The position numbers were made by a program, and so were the translations under genes. The notes under the pieces are model-generated. The model had not been told where the DNA came from. It saw only the letters and a list, made by a program, of their open reading frames with translations, and did no database searches. Below, piece by piece: positions 1 to 8,441 of a stretch of DNA of 64,000 nt. The stretch is from contig NZ_CP077062.1 of the NCBI RefSeq assembly GCF_019039255.1, positions 1-64,000 of the forward strand, written 5' to 3'. Each line of letters opens with the position of its first letter. Position 1 is the stretch's first letter. The DNA is from Nocardioides panacis (GTDB lineage Bacteria; Actinomycetota; Actinomycetes; Propionibacteriales; Nocardioidaceae).

Positions 1-847
1 GCACGACCACGCCGGGCAGGCTGGCGACCAGCACCAGGACGCCGTACGTGACCGCGGTGGCGACGCCGGCGGAGGCGCCGAGCCCGGCCGCGGAGAATGC
101 CCAGGCGGCGACCCCCTCGCGCGGGCCCCAGCCGGCGACGTTGGTCGGCACCGCCATCGCCAGCAGCACGAGCAGCGCGAGCGGCAGCAGCCGGACCGGT
201 GACGCGGGTACCCCGGCGGTGCGGGCCGCGACCCAAAAGACCGCCAGGTGGCCGACGACCGCGAGGCCGGACAGCAGCGCCACCCCGAGCGGTGACCCGC
301 GGGTGGCGAGGGCGTGCAGGTCCGTGCGGAGCACCGGCACCGCGACGCGGACGACGAGCAGACCCACCGCGGCCGCGGCGACCGCGACGAGCAGCACGCG
401 CGGCATCGAGGAGCGGACCGGGGACGGCAGCACCAGCAGGACCACCACCGCCACGGCCCCCTGGGTGACCTGCCCCGCCACCCGCTCCCAGGCGACCGCC
501 CGCAGCGCGCGACCGGTGGCCCGGACCTCCCGGCCGTGCCGCACCCCCCGGTGCACGTCGCCGACGACGCCGCCGGGCAGCGTGGTGTTGAGCAGCTGGG
601 CACGGTACGACGCCGCGACCGCCGTCCGCAGGGGCAGGTCCAGGCCCAGGCCGGCGGCGACCAGCCGCCACCGCCACGCACCGCAGACCGTGGTCGCGAC
701 GGTGACCGCGGACGCGGCGCCGACCGCCCAGGCGTCGAGGGCGCGCAGCCCGTCGACGAACGGGCCGGCGCCGACCCGGGCGACCAGCAGCACCAGCACG
801 CCGGCGCCGGCCAGCAGCCGCGCCCACCGCCAGCGCCCGGCGGTCAC
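1..847 (-). CDS. Flippase-like membrane protein (LPG_synthase_TM / UPF0104 family), partial
   Basis: The 3' end lies outside the window; about 282 residues are visible from a GTG at 847. The product is highly hydrophobic with several membrane segments. It has the two family signatures: NTTLPGGVVGDVHRG near residue 86, and VPTNVAGWGPREG in the C-terminal third. This family is the integral-membrane part of lysylphosphatidylglycerol synthases and occurs alone in many lipid and glycolipid clusters, where lipid translocation is suspected but rarely shown. Its start overlaps the glycosyltransferase stop (GTGA), implying translational coupling and a shared pathway. The substrate is unknown. Confidence 0.82.
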   Translation of the reverse strand, partial: MTAGRWRWARLLAGAGVLVLLVARVGAGPFVDGLRALDAWAVGAASAVTVATTVCGAWRWRLVAAGLGLDLPLRTAVAASYRAQLLNTTLPGGVVGDVHRGVRHGREVRATGRALRAVAWERVAGQVTQGAVAVVVLLVLPSPVRSSMPRVLLVAVAAAAVGLLVVRVAVPVLRTDLHALATRGSPLGVALLSGLAVVGHLAVFWVAARTAGVPASPVRLLPLALLVLLAMAVPTNVAGWGPREGVAAWAFSAAGLGASAGVATAVTYGVLVLVASLPGVVV

Positions 848-1897
848 GCGGCCACCCCGCACAGCACGCGGGCGACCCGCTCGGTGGTCGCCGGCCAGCC
901 CGCGAGAGCCTCGCGCCGGGCCCGGGCGGCCTCCCGCAGCCCGGCGCGCAGCGCCGCGCTCGGTCAGCCACCGCTCCAGCGCCGTGCCCAGCGCGTCGGC
1001 GTCGTGCGGCGGCACCAGCAGCCCGGGGCGCCGGCCGTCCGGCAGCGTGCCCAGCGCCTCGGGGACGCCGCCGACGGTGGTCGCGACCACCGGCAGCCCG
1101 CGGGCGAGCGCCTCGGTGACGACCATCCCGTAGCTCTCCAGCCGGGTCGGCAGCACCAGCAGGTCCGCCGACGCGTACGCCGCGGCGAGGGCGTCACCGC
1201 GCAGGGCGTCGTGGAAGCAGACCCGGTCCGCCAGGCCGGCGCCCGCCACCTGGCGCCGGACCCGGGCGACGTACGCCGGGTCGCGGGTCAGCGAGCCGAC
1301 GACGCTGCACCGCCAGGGCAGGCCGGAGACGCCGGCGAGCGCCGAGACCAGCAGGTCGTGGCCCTTGTGCCGGGACACCGCCGCGACGCAGAGCAGCCGG
1401 CCGCCGGTCGGCGTGCCCCGCGCCAGGCCGGCGGGGTCGACCCCGGGCTCGGCGACGTGCACCCGCTCGGGACGCAGGCCGTGCCGCTCGAGCAGCAGGC
1501 AGCGGGTCCACCGGCTCGTGGTCAGCACCGCCCCGGCGGCGGCCAGCACCGCGTGCTCGGCCGCGCCGAGCGGCATGTGCACCAGGACGACCAGCCGCAC
1601 CCGGGCGGACTGCGGCACCAGCACGGCGGCCGCGGCCGCGGCGACCAGGCCGTCCACCAGCAGCAGCACGTCGTCCGGCACCCCCGCCACGACGGAGGCC
1701 AGCGCGGCGAGCGCCGCGGCGTCCGGTCGCGGCCAGCACCCCGGCACGGCGTGCTCGTGCACCCTCCAGCCCGCCGACCGCAGGCCGTCGAGCACCCGCC
1801 GGTCGTAGGCGTTGCCGCCACTCGGCCGGGCCGGGTCGTCCAGCCCCTCGGGCACGACGGCGTGCACGGTGCCCGTGCGCGGCGGCCGGCCGGTCAC
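844..1897 (-). CDS. Family 4 glycosyltransferase (GT-B fold)
   Basis: About 350 residues starting at GTG 1897, which overlaps the upstream stop (GTGA). The C-terminal nucleotide-sugar domain shows the GT4 pattern: [16 protein letters not shown], then a [17 protein letters not shown] motif whose E...E pair binds the donor, then TTVGGVPE. The last roughly 30 codons make sense only after deleting one base near 952-962, giving a helix ending in LCGVAA and a TGA at 844 coupled to the flippase-like gene. Neighbours (PTPS-like protein, dehydrogenase, flippase-like protein) suggest it glycosylates a lipid or pterin-like acceptor. That role is inferred; the sugar and acceptor cannot be read from sequence. 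Confidence 0.85.
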
Positions 1898-2292
1898 GGT
1901 GCCCGCTCGTAGCTGGCCCACGCGACGGGCGACTCGTGCAGCGTCACCGCGATCGCGGCGAGCTCGTCGGCGTCGAGGCCGAGGGCGCCCTGCCGGACCC
2001 GGTCGGCCAGCCGGTCCGCGACGACCTGCGCGAGCACCTCGGTGGTGGTGTTCAGCCCGGCCAGCGACGGGTCCTCGTCGAGGTTGCCGTAGGACAGCGC
2101 GCCGACGACGGCGTGCAGCTCCTCGGCCGCCCGCCCGATGTCGACGACTATCCCGTCGGCGTCCAGCCGCGCGCGGCGGAACGTCACGTCCACCACGAAC
2201 GTGGCCCCGTGCAGCTGCTGCGCCGGGCCGAACACCTCGCCGCGCAGGCTGTGGGCGACCATCATGTGGTCGCGGACCGTCACGCTGAACAC
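1894..2292 (-). CDS. 6-pyruvoyl-tetrahydropterin synthase / QueD-like protein with altered active site
   Basis: 132 residues, the normal size of a T-fold PTPS/QueD protein. GTG 2292 is chosen because the family begins MFSVTVRDH there; it overlaps the upstream dehydrogenase by 13 bp. The AHS motif supplies one zinc-type histidine, but the canonical HGH is HGA (QLHGATF), the usual catalytic cysteine between them is absent, and the LDH histidine motif reads LSY ([10 protein letters not shown]). The NTTTEVLA helix and the late VTLHES glutamate motif remain. Classical PTPS or QueD catalysis is therefore unlikely. This looks like a distinct actinobacterial subfamily that keeps the pterin-binding fold with another role. 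Confidence 0.85.
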   Translation of the reverse strand: MFSVTVRDHMMVAHSLRGEVFGPAQQLHGATFVVDVTFRRARLDADGIVVDIGRAAEELHAVVGALSYGNLDEDPSLAGLNTTTEVLAQVVADRLADRVRQGALGLDADELAAIAVTLHESPVAWASYERAP

Positions 2293-3278
2293 GGCACCGC
2301 CCCCGTCCCGTAGGTGAGTGAGTGGCACAGCGCCGGCAGGTCGCCGGTGGCGAGTCGCGGCATCACCTCCGGCAGCTCCTCGAACCGGGACTCGCCGGTC
2401 AGCAGGACGTCGTACGCCGGGTCGCGCAGCAGGTCCAGGGCGAGGGCGAGCCGCTCGCGGGTGGTCCGGCGGCCGCGGCGCGCCGCCGCGACGGTGCCCA
2501 CCTGGCTGGCCCGCACCGCCAGCCGCCCCGAGTGGAACGAGCCGCCCAGCGACACGGTGGTCTCCGCGTCGCCGTACCAGCTCAGCTCGAGCACCTCCGC
2601 CTCCGGCGCCAGCAGGTCGAGGGACAGCTGCAGCCCCGCGGACGTGGCGGTGGTGTGCACCACCAGGTCGCGGCCCCCGGGCGCGGCGTCGGGCTCCGCG
2701 AACGACGCGCCCAGCGCGGCCGCGACGGGCGCCCGGCCGGCGTCCACGTCGACGAGCGTCACCTCGACGCCGGGGACCTGCGCGAGCAGCCGGGCGACGC
2801 AGCAGCCGACCATGCCGGCCCCGACCACGGCGACCCGGTCGCCGAGGAGGGGAGCGGCGTCCCACAGGGCGTTCACGGCGGTCTCGACGGCCCCGGCGAG
2901 CACCGCCCGGGCGGTCGGCACCCCGTCGGGGACCAGCGTGAGCGCGTCGACGGGGACGACGTACGCCGTCTGGTGCGGGTAGAGGCAGAACACCGTCCGT
3001 CCCCGCAGCGCGGCCGGTCCCTCCTCCACGACTCCGACGCTGAGGTAGCCGTACTTGACCGGTCCCGGGAAGTCGCCGTCCTGGAACGGCGCCCGCATCA
3101 CCGCGTGCTGGCTGACCGGCACCCCGCCGCGGAACACCAGCGACTCGGTGCCGCGGCTCACCCCGGACCGCAGGGTGCGCACCAGCGCCTCGCCCGCGCC
3201 CGGCCGCGGCAGCCGGACGCGGCGGATCTCGCCGGCACCGGGGCCGCTCACCCAGAACGCCTGCGCCTCAGTCTCCAT
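2280..3278 (-). CDS. Zinc-less medium-chain dehydrogenase (MDR family, BchC-like)
   Basis: 332 residues. It has a GroES-like N-terminal half and a Rossmann half with [17 protein letters not shown] near residue 150. The Cys-x-x-Asp of zinc alcohol dehydrogenases is replaced by GVSRGTES, and the GHE zinc site reads VKYGYLSVG, as in bacteriochlorophyllide dehydrogenase (BchC)-type MDR proteins. An NAD(P)-dependent oxidoreductase without catalytic zinc is expected. It is the first gene of a leftward operon (dehydrogenase, PTPS-like, GT4, flippase-like), all with overlapping ends, so it probably modifies the same product. Confidence 0.85.
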   Translation of the reverse strand: METEAQAFWVSGPGAGEIRRVRLPRPGAGEALVRTLRSGVSRGTESLVFRGGVPVSQHAVMRAPFQDGDFPGPVKYGYLSVGVVEEGPAALRGRTVFCLYPHQTAYVVPVDALTLVPDGVPTARAVLAGAVETAVNALWDAAPLLGDRVAVVGAGMVGCCVARLLAQVPGVEVTLVDVDAGRAPVAAALGASFAEPDAAPGGRDLVVHTTATSAGLQLSLDLLAPEAEVLELSWYGDAETTVSLGGSFHSGRLAVRASQVGTVAAARRGRRTTRERLALALDLLRDPAYDVLLTGESRFEELPEVMPRLATGDLPALCHSLTYGTGAVPCSA

Positions 3279-3364
3279 CGGCCCTTCCCACCCGCCCCCG
3301 TTGAACCGGGACCGCCACCCGTCCGTCTACCTGCTGTCCCCCCATGAACGGAGGCCGGGTGCCG
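3279..3364. promoter_or_regulatory. Divergent intergenic region of the pterin-like/glycolipid cluster
   Basis: This 86-bp gap separates the leftward dehydrogenase operon from the rightward CDP-alcohol phosphatidyltransferase operon, so it must carry both promoters or lie between them. The ribosome binding site GGAGG at 3350-3354 is 10 nt before ATG 3365. The earlier ATG at 3344 has no such site, which decides the start of the rightward gene. No clear operator palindrome is visible. Confidence 0.5.
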
Positions 3365-4070
3365 ATGGTTCAACGTGGTCCGATGCTCGGCCTGCTCGCG
3401 CAGCTGTCCGTGCTGGCCGGGCTCGCCGCGACGGTCGGGCTCGGCGCCCCCGGCTGGGCGGTCGGCCTGGCCTGCGGCTCCGTCACGGCGGGCGCCCTGA
3501 CGGTGGCGCTGCCCGCCCATGGTCTGGACCGGTTGGGCCCGGCGGACCGGGTCACGCTGACCCGCGCCGTGCTCGTCGGCGGGGTCGCCGCGCTGGTGGC
3601 CGCCCACCCGGCGCCGGTGGCGCTGCTCGTCGGGCTGGCCGCGGTGGCGCTGGTGCTCGACCGGGTGGACGGCGAGGTGGCGCGGCGCACCGGATCGGTC
3701 TCCGGGTTCGGTGCGGCGTTCGACATGGAGGTCGACGCGTTCCTGGTCCTCGTGCTCAGCGTGTACGTCGCCCGCACCGCCGGGGCGTGGGTCCTGCTGA
3801 TCGGTCTCGCGCGCTACGCGCTCTGGGTCGCGGGGCGGTTCGCGCCATGGCTGCGGGAGCCGGTGCCGACCCGGCCGTGGGCCAAGGTGGTCGCCGCCGT
3901 CCAGGGGGGTGGTGCTGACCGCGGTCGCGGCCGACCTGCTCCCCGCCGCGGTGGAGGTGACCGCTCTCGTGCTGGCCCTGGTCCTGCTCACCGAGTCCTT
4001 CGCCCACCAGGTCCTCTGGCTCCGGCGGCACCGGGTGCCTGCCCCGGTCCGGGTCGGGGTGCCGACGTGA
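3365..4070 (+). CDS. CDP-alcohol phosphatidyltransferase family membrane protein (apparent frameshift)
   Basis: About 234 residues after repair. The full CDP-alcohol phosphotransferase signature D-x2-DG-x2-AR-x8-G-x3-D-x3-D is present near residues 100-125 (DRVDGEVARR...GAAFDMEVD), with flanking membrane helices. The reading frame breaks at the G6 run 3904-3909. Removing one G continues into VVLTAVAADLLPAAV and a TGA at 4068-4070 that overlaps the next start (GTGA). Such enzymes transfer a phospho-alcohol from CDP-alcohol to a membrane or soluble acceptor; the acceptor is unknown. It belongs with the downstream sulfatase-fold gene. Confidence 0.85.
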
Positions 4071-5683
4071 GGGCCGCCGGCCGGACAGCGACGGGGGTGC
4101 TGACCGGCCTGGCCCTCGCGCTGGTGTGGGTCGCGCTCGTGGTGCCGGACCAGCTCGCGCTGCTCACCCCGTCGGCGGCCGTGCGGATCCCGCTCGAGGT
4201 CGTGCTGCTCGGCCTGCTGGTGCTGGTCGTGCCCTGGCGGGCCGCCCGGGTCGTGCTGGTGCTGCTCGGGGTGCTGCTCGGCCTGCTGACCGTGGTCAAG
4301 GTGCTCGACATGGGGTTCTACGCGAGCCTCAACCGCCCCTTCGACTCGGTGATCGACTGGCGCTACCTGGGCTCGGCCGTCGGGCTGGTCGACGACTCCG
4401 TGGGCCGGCCGGCCGCGGTCGCCGCGGTGGTCCTCGCGGCGCTGGCCGTGCTGGCGCTGCTGGTGGTGATGCCGCTGGCGCTGCTGCGACTGGCGCGGGT
4501 CGCCACCCGGCACCGGCAGGGCACGCTGCGCGGCGTCGTCGCGCTCGGCACCGCCTGGGTGCTCTGCGCGGTGCTCGGCGTGCACGCGGCGCAGGGCGCG
4601 GACGTCGCGTCGACCAGCACGTCGACGTACGCCATCGGCCAGGTGCGCCGGATCCCCTCGGAGCTCCGCGACCAGCGGGCCTTCGCCCGGGCGGCGCAGG
4701 CCGACCCTCTGCGCCGCACGCCGGGAAGCCGGCTGCTGACCGGGCTCCGCGGCAAGGACGTGCTGTTCGTGTTCGTGGAGAGCTACGGCCGGGTCGCGGT
4801 CCAGGACTCCTCGATGGCGCCCGGCGTGGACCGGGTGCTGGCCGACGGCACCCGGCGGCTGGACGCCGCGGGCTTCGGGTCGCGCAGCGCCTTCCTCACC
4901 TCCCCGACGTTCGGCGCGATCAGCTGGCTGGCGCACTCCACGCTGCAGTCCGGGCTCTGGGTCGACAGCCAGCAGCGGTACGACGCGCTGGTCACCAGCC
5001 CGCGCTTCACGCTCAGCCAGGCCTTCGGGCGGGCCGGCTGGCGCACCGTGAGCGACGTGCCGGCCGACACCCACGACTGGCCGCAGGGCGCGTTCTACCA
5101 CTACGACCGGCTCTACGACTCGCGCAACGTCGGCTACCGCGGGCCCCGGTTCGGCTACCCGACGATGCCCGACCAGTACACCCTGGACGCGTTCCACCGT
5201 CTCGAGCTCGCCCGGCAGCACCGGCGGCCGGTGATGGCCGAGATCGACCTGATCAGCAGCCACGCCCCGTGGTCCCGGACCCCGCACCTGATCGACCAGG
5301 CCGCGGTCGGGGACGGGTCGGTGTTCGACGGGATGCCCGAGACGCTGCCCTCCGAGACGCAGGTCTGGCGGTCGCCGGAGCGGGTGCGGGCGGCCTACGG
5401 GCAGTCGATCGAGTACTCCCTGTCGGCGATCGTGTCCTACCTCGAGCACTACGGCGACGACCGGACGGTGCTCGTGTTCCTCGGCGACCACCAGCCGGCC
5501 CCGGTGGTCTCCGGGGCCGGTGCCGACCACGACGTGCCGGTGACCGTGGTGGCCAAGGACCCCGCGGTGCTGCACCGGATCGACTCCTGGCACTGGCAGC
5601 CCGGACTGCACCCGTCGCCGGCCGCCCCGGTGTGGCGGATGGACGCGTTCCGGGACCGGTTCCTCTCCGCGTTCGGGCCGTGA
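4067..5683 (+). CDS. Membrane-anchored sulfatase-fold protein (alkaline phosphatase superfamily)
   Basis: 538 residues from GTG 4067. The first 170 or so form about four membrane helices. The rest is an extracellular sulfatase-like domain: a metal-binding start (VLFVFVESYG), a threonine in SPTFGAISWL as likely nucleophile, and the late FLGDHQP metal motif. The layout resembles LTA synthase or phosphoethanolamine-transferase-type phosphotransferases more than true sulfatases, since no CxPSR formylglycine site is present. It may transfer or remove a phospho-group on the product of the preceding phosphatidyltransferase, to which it is translationally coupled. Confidence 0.8.
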   Translation: MRAAGRTATGVLTGLALALVWVALVVPDQLALLTPSAAVRIPLEVVLLGLLVLVVPWRAARVVLVLLGVLLGLLTVVKVLDMGFYASLNRPFDSVIDWRYLGSAVGLVDDSVGRPAAVAAVVLAALAVLALLVVMPLALLRLARVATRHRQGTLRGVVALGTAWVLCAVLGVHAAQGADVASTSTSTYAIGQVRRIPSELRDQRAFARAAQADPLRRTPGSRLLTGLRGKDVLFVFVESYGRVAVQDSSMAPGVDRVLADGTRRLDAAGFGSRSAFLTSPTFGAISWLAHSTLQSGLWVDSQQRYDALVTSPRFTLSQAFGRAGWRTVSDVPADTHDWPQGAFYHYDRLYDSRNVGYRGPRFGYPTMPDQYTLDAFHRLELARQHRRPVMAEIDLISSHAPWSRTPHLIDQAAVGDGSVFDGMPETLPSETQVWRSPERVRAAYGQSIEYSLSAIVSYLEHYGDDRTVLVFLGDHQPAPVVSGAGADHDVPVTVVAKDPAVLHRIDSWHWQPGLHPSPAAPVWRMDAFRDRFLSAFGP

Positions 5684-5736
5684 CCGGCCACACTGAACCT
5701 CCGGGAGCGGTGCCCCGTTACACCAGGGGAGGTGAG

Positions 5737-6249
5737 ATGGCAGACCACGAGGTCGCACTCATGCAGCAGCTGCACGACGAGCACGCCGCTGCGCTGTGGG
5801 GCTACTGCCTGAGCCTGACCGGCCACGACCGGGCCCGCGCCGAGGACGTCACGCAGGAGACCCTGCTGCGCGCCTGGCGCAACCGTGCCGTGCTCGACCG
5901 GCCCGGGTCCGCGGTCCGTGCCTGGCTGTTCACCGTCGCCCGCAACATCGTCATCGACGAGTGGCGGACCCGCCGCTCGCAGTCCGAGCTGACCGTGGCC
6001 GAGGTCCCCGAGCGGGCCGACGACGGCGACCGCACCGACCGGCTGCTGCTGTCCTGGGTGGTCGACGACGCGCTCACCCGGCTCTCGGAGGAGCACCGCG
6101 CGGTGCTGCTCGAGTGCTACTACCGGGGGATGCCGGTCGCCGAGGCAGCCCGTCACCTCGGGGTGCCGGAGGGCACAGTGAAGTCCCGCACGCACTACGC
6201 GCTGCGGGCGCTGAGGCTGGCGCTGGAGGAGATGGGGGTGACCGCATGA
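5737..6249 (+). CDS. ECF-family RNA polymerase sigma factor
   Basis: 170 residues with a strong ribosome binding site (GGGGAGGTGAG) before ATG 5737. Region 2 includes GYCLSLTGHDRARAEDVTQE and the -10-reading helix around RAWLFTVARNIVIDEWR. Region 4 has LLECYYRGMPVAEAARHLGV and GTVKSRTHYALRAL, the -35 helix-turn-helix. Its stop overlaps the start of the anti-sigma gene (ATGA). It is expected to direct a small envelope-stress-type regulon and often its own promoter; targets are not evident here. Confidence 0.93.
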   Translation: MADHEVALMQQLHDEHAAALWGYCLSLTGHDRARAEDVTQETLLRAWRNRAVLDRPGSAVRAWLFTVARNIVIDEWRTRRSQSELTVAEVPERADDGDRTDRLLLSWVVDDALTRLSEEHRAVLLECYYRGMPVAEAARHLGVPEGTVKSRTHYALRALRLALEEMGVTA

Positions 6250-6947
6250 GCTGCGAGTTCGCGCACCAGGACGGCTCCTACGTCCTGGGCGCCCTGTCCT
6301 CGAGCGAGCGGATGGCGTTCGAGCACCACCTGGCGGCCTGCCCCGACTGCGCCCGGGCGGTGCGCCGGCTGGCCGGGCTCCCCGGGCTGCTGGCGCGGGT
6401 CGACGGGTCGGTGCTGGAGGGCGCGCCCGTCGCCGAGCCGGTGCCCGGGACGCTGCTGCCCCGGCTGGTCGCGGACGTACGACGGACCCGGCACCGCCGC
6501 ACCGTGCTCACCGGAGCCGTCGCGGCCGCTGCGCTGGTGGTCGCCGGCGTCGTGCCGGTCGTGGTCGCCGAGGCGCTGTCGCACGACCGGCCCTCGGCGG
6601 CGGCACCGGCCGTCACCGGCAGCCCGGCACCCGGCACCCCCATGGTGCCGCTGGGCGGCGCGCCGGTGCGGGCCACGATCGCCCTCGACCCCGTCGCGTG
6701 GGGGACCCGGCTGGACCTGGCCTGCACCTACGAGCCGCGTGCCGACCAGTACGAGCTGCCGGCCGTGGCGACGTACGTCCTGGTCGTGCGCACCCGCGAC
6801 GGCCGCACCGAGCAGGTCGGCACCTGGCGGTCGATCGGCGGCCGGACGATGCGGCTCACCGCCGCCACCTCGGTGCGGCGCTCGCAGATCGCCTCAGTGG
6901 AGGTGCGCACCACGAGCGGCAGACGGGTGCTGCAGCTGACCGCGTGA
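6246..6947 (+). CDS. Zinc-associated anti-sigma factor (ZAS, membrane-anchored)
   Basis: 233 residues. The N-terminal zf-HC2/ZAS motif HHLAACPDC (H-x3-C-x2-C) is at about residues 28-36. One membrane helix (LTGAVAAAALVVAGVVPVVV) lies near residues 88-108, followed by an extracellular beta-rich C-terminal domain of about 120 residues. It is coupled to the sigma factor by a 4-bp overlap and should hold it inactive at the membrane. Its 3' end overlaps the convergent membrane-protein gene by 54 bp. Confidence 0.9.
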   Translation: MSCEFAHQDGSYVLGALSSSERMAFEHHLAACPDCARAVRRLAGLPGLLARVDGSVLEGAPVAEPVPGTLLPRLVADVRRTRHRRTVLTGAVAAAALVVAGVVPVVVAEALSHDRPSAAAPAVTGSPAPGTPMVPLGGAPVRATIALDPVAWGTRLDLACTYEPRADQYELPAVATYVLVVRTRDGRTEQVGTWRSIGGRTMRLTAATSVRRSQIASVEVRTTSGRRVLQLTA

Positions 6948-7301
6948 GTCGGCACGCAGCGTGCCGGCCAGCAGCACGGCGCCCCCGACGATGGCCACGA
7001 CCTCGCTGACCGCCGCGGTCCAGACCGGCCAGCCGATCCAGTGCTCGTGCACGCCGAAGAGCCCCACCGTCGCCGCCACGACGAAGGCGCCGAGCGTCGA
7101 GACCCCGAAGCCGAGCGCCAGCAGCGCGGGCAGCCAGTGCCGCCACCGCACCAGCAGCACCGCGATGACCAGGCCGCCGGCGGCGTTCAGCAGGAACGCC
7201 GGACCGATCACGGCCTGGCCGCTGAAGACGTCGAACCACAGGTAGAGGTGCACGGCCGCCGAGACCAGCACCGCTGCGGCCGTCACGAGTCGCATGTTCA
7301 T
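6894..7301 (-). CDS. Small four-helix membrane protein, function unknown
   Basis: 135 residues with four predicted membrane segments (LVTAAAVLVSAAVHLYLWF, AFLLNAAGGLVIAVLLV, LPALLALGFGVSTLGAFVV, AAVSEVVAIVGGAVLLAG). HLYLWF in helix 1 recalls small actinobacterial integral-membrane proteins of unknown role. Two start ATGs (7301, 7295) follow a GGAGAG site. The tail overlaps the convergent anti-sigma gene by 54 bp; the last codons (QLQHPSAARGAHLH) are non-hydrophobic and may be dispensable. Confidence 0.65.
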   Translation of the reverse strand: MNMRLVTAAAVLVSAAVHLYLWFDVFSGQAVIGPAFLLNAAGGLVIAVLLVRWRHWLPALLALGFGVSTLGAFVVAATVGLFGVHEHWIGWPVWTAAVSEVVAIVGGAVLLAGTLRADSRGQLQHPSAARGAHLH

Positions 7302-7646
7302 GACACTCTCCGCTCTCCGAGTCGCTCCGGCGGGCGCCGGGCCTCATCGGAGAGACGGAGCGGGGCAACGGACGGTTCATCGGGGCCACACTCCCGACGA
7401 CGGGTCAATGGCCCGACCGGTCCGATCTGCTCACCGTTTCAGTCCTCTTGATGGTGCTATAAGGCTATTTCACTTTTTATGGCAAGTTGCGGCTTAAGTT
7501 ACGTGTCAAGGTGGTGCCCTGGCCGGTTCCACCGGCCGGGAGCGGGGCAGTGATACGTCCGGGTGATTGGTCGCCCAGGTGCCGGACGAGGAGCCAGAGG
7601 CGAAACCGACGCTCGTCGAGTCGGTCCGCGCCCAAGGGGTTCCCGC
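7302..7646. other. 345-bp intergenic region with an AT-rich island and a hairpin
   Basis: No convincing gene. Positions about 7440-7500 are markedly AT-rich for this genome (TGCTATAAGGCTATTTCAC and following), a likely promoter or regulatory region for the secreted protease gene at 7647. Downstream, GGCCGG (7521-7526) and CCGGCC (7532-7537) form a short perfect hairpin in the presumed leader. No T-tract follows, so it is not an obvious terminator. Confidence 0.45.
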
Positions 7647-8429
7647 ATGAGCATCACGCGTACGGTCATGGCCGCACTCACCGTCCTCGCGGCGCTGACG
7701 TCGCAGGCCCCGCTCGACGCCGCGTCCCACGGCACAGTGGTGGTCGCCTCCTCCTCGGTCGACCTGGCCCGCTACGGGAGCCCGGCCGTGCCGCGGACCG
7801 CGAGCGCGCGGCGTGCGGCGACCCGGTACAGCTTCCTGAACACCGACGACCTGGGGCGCCCGGCCCGCTGGAACCCCTGCAAGCCGATCACCTGGCGCTA
7901 CAACCCGGCCCGGCAGCGCGGGGCCAGCGACCTGCGTGACGTCCGGGCGAGCGTCGCCCGGCTGGCCGCGGCCACCGGGCTCCGGTACGTGTACGCCGGC
8001 ACCACCAGCGACCAGCCCTACCGCCCGCAGAAGGGCAACAGCACCGACGAGGACCTGCTGATCGGCTGGGGCAACCAGGCCACCCTCCCGGACCTGGCCG
8101 GCTCGGTGGCCGGGTACGGCGGCACCACCACGCGCTACCAGATCAGCGCGGACGGCGTCCGGGGGCCGCAGGAGATCGTGTCGGCGCAGTTGGTGCTGGA
8201 CCACGACGGTGCGGCGCTGGCGCCGGGCCTGGGTCACGGGTACTCCCTGGGCGCACTGGTCCTGCACGAGCTCGGTCACACCGCCGGCCTGGGGCACAGC
8301 GCCTTCGCAGGCGACGTGATGTACCCAAACGTCAACGGGGCGTTCACCGGCGGCTACGCCGCCGGCGACCTGGCCGGCCTGCGGCTGCTCGGTGCGACGA
8401 ACGGGTGCTTCGCCTCGCCGCTGCGCTAG
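7647..8429 (+). CDS. Secreted matrixin-like zinc metalloprotease
   Basis: 260 residues. The N-terminus (MSITRTVMAALTVLAAL...APLDA) looks like a signal peptide ending near residue 26. The metzincin zinc site HELGHTAGLGH is at about residue 211, with the third histidine in place and a Met-turn candidate MYPNV shortly after. The central region (NPCKPITWRYNP, ISAQLVLD-type strands) matches bacterial matrixin/peptidase M10A-like proteins. Start ATG 7647 has a weak AAGGGG site. It probably acts outside the cell; substrate unknown. Confidence 0.85.
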   Translation: MSITRTVMAALTVLAALTSQAPLDAASHGTVVVASSSVDLARYGSPAVPRTASARRAATRYSFLNTDDLGRPARWNPCKPITWRYNPARQRGASDLRDVRASVARLAAATGLRYVYAGTTSDQPYRPQKGNSTDEDLLIGWGNQATLPDLAGSVAGYGGTTTRYQISADGVRGPQEIVSAQLVLDHDGAALAPGLGHGYSLGALVLHELGHTAGLGHSAFAGDVMYPNVNGAFTGGYAAGDLAGLRLLGATNGCFASPLR

Positions 8430-8441
8430 CCGGCGGACGGA

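Noticed and set aside
3248-5758. Very long antisense open frame (836 codons) opposite the CDP-alcohol and sulfatase genes
   Set aside because: High-GC third-position bias opens the opposite strand; it lacks family motifs and is rich in Arg/Gly/His/Pro/Gln. The plus-strand genes have clear domains.
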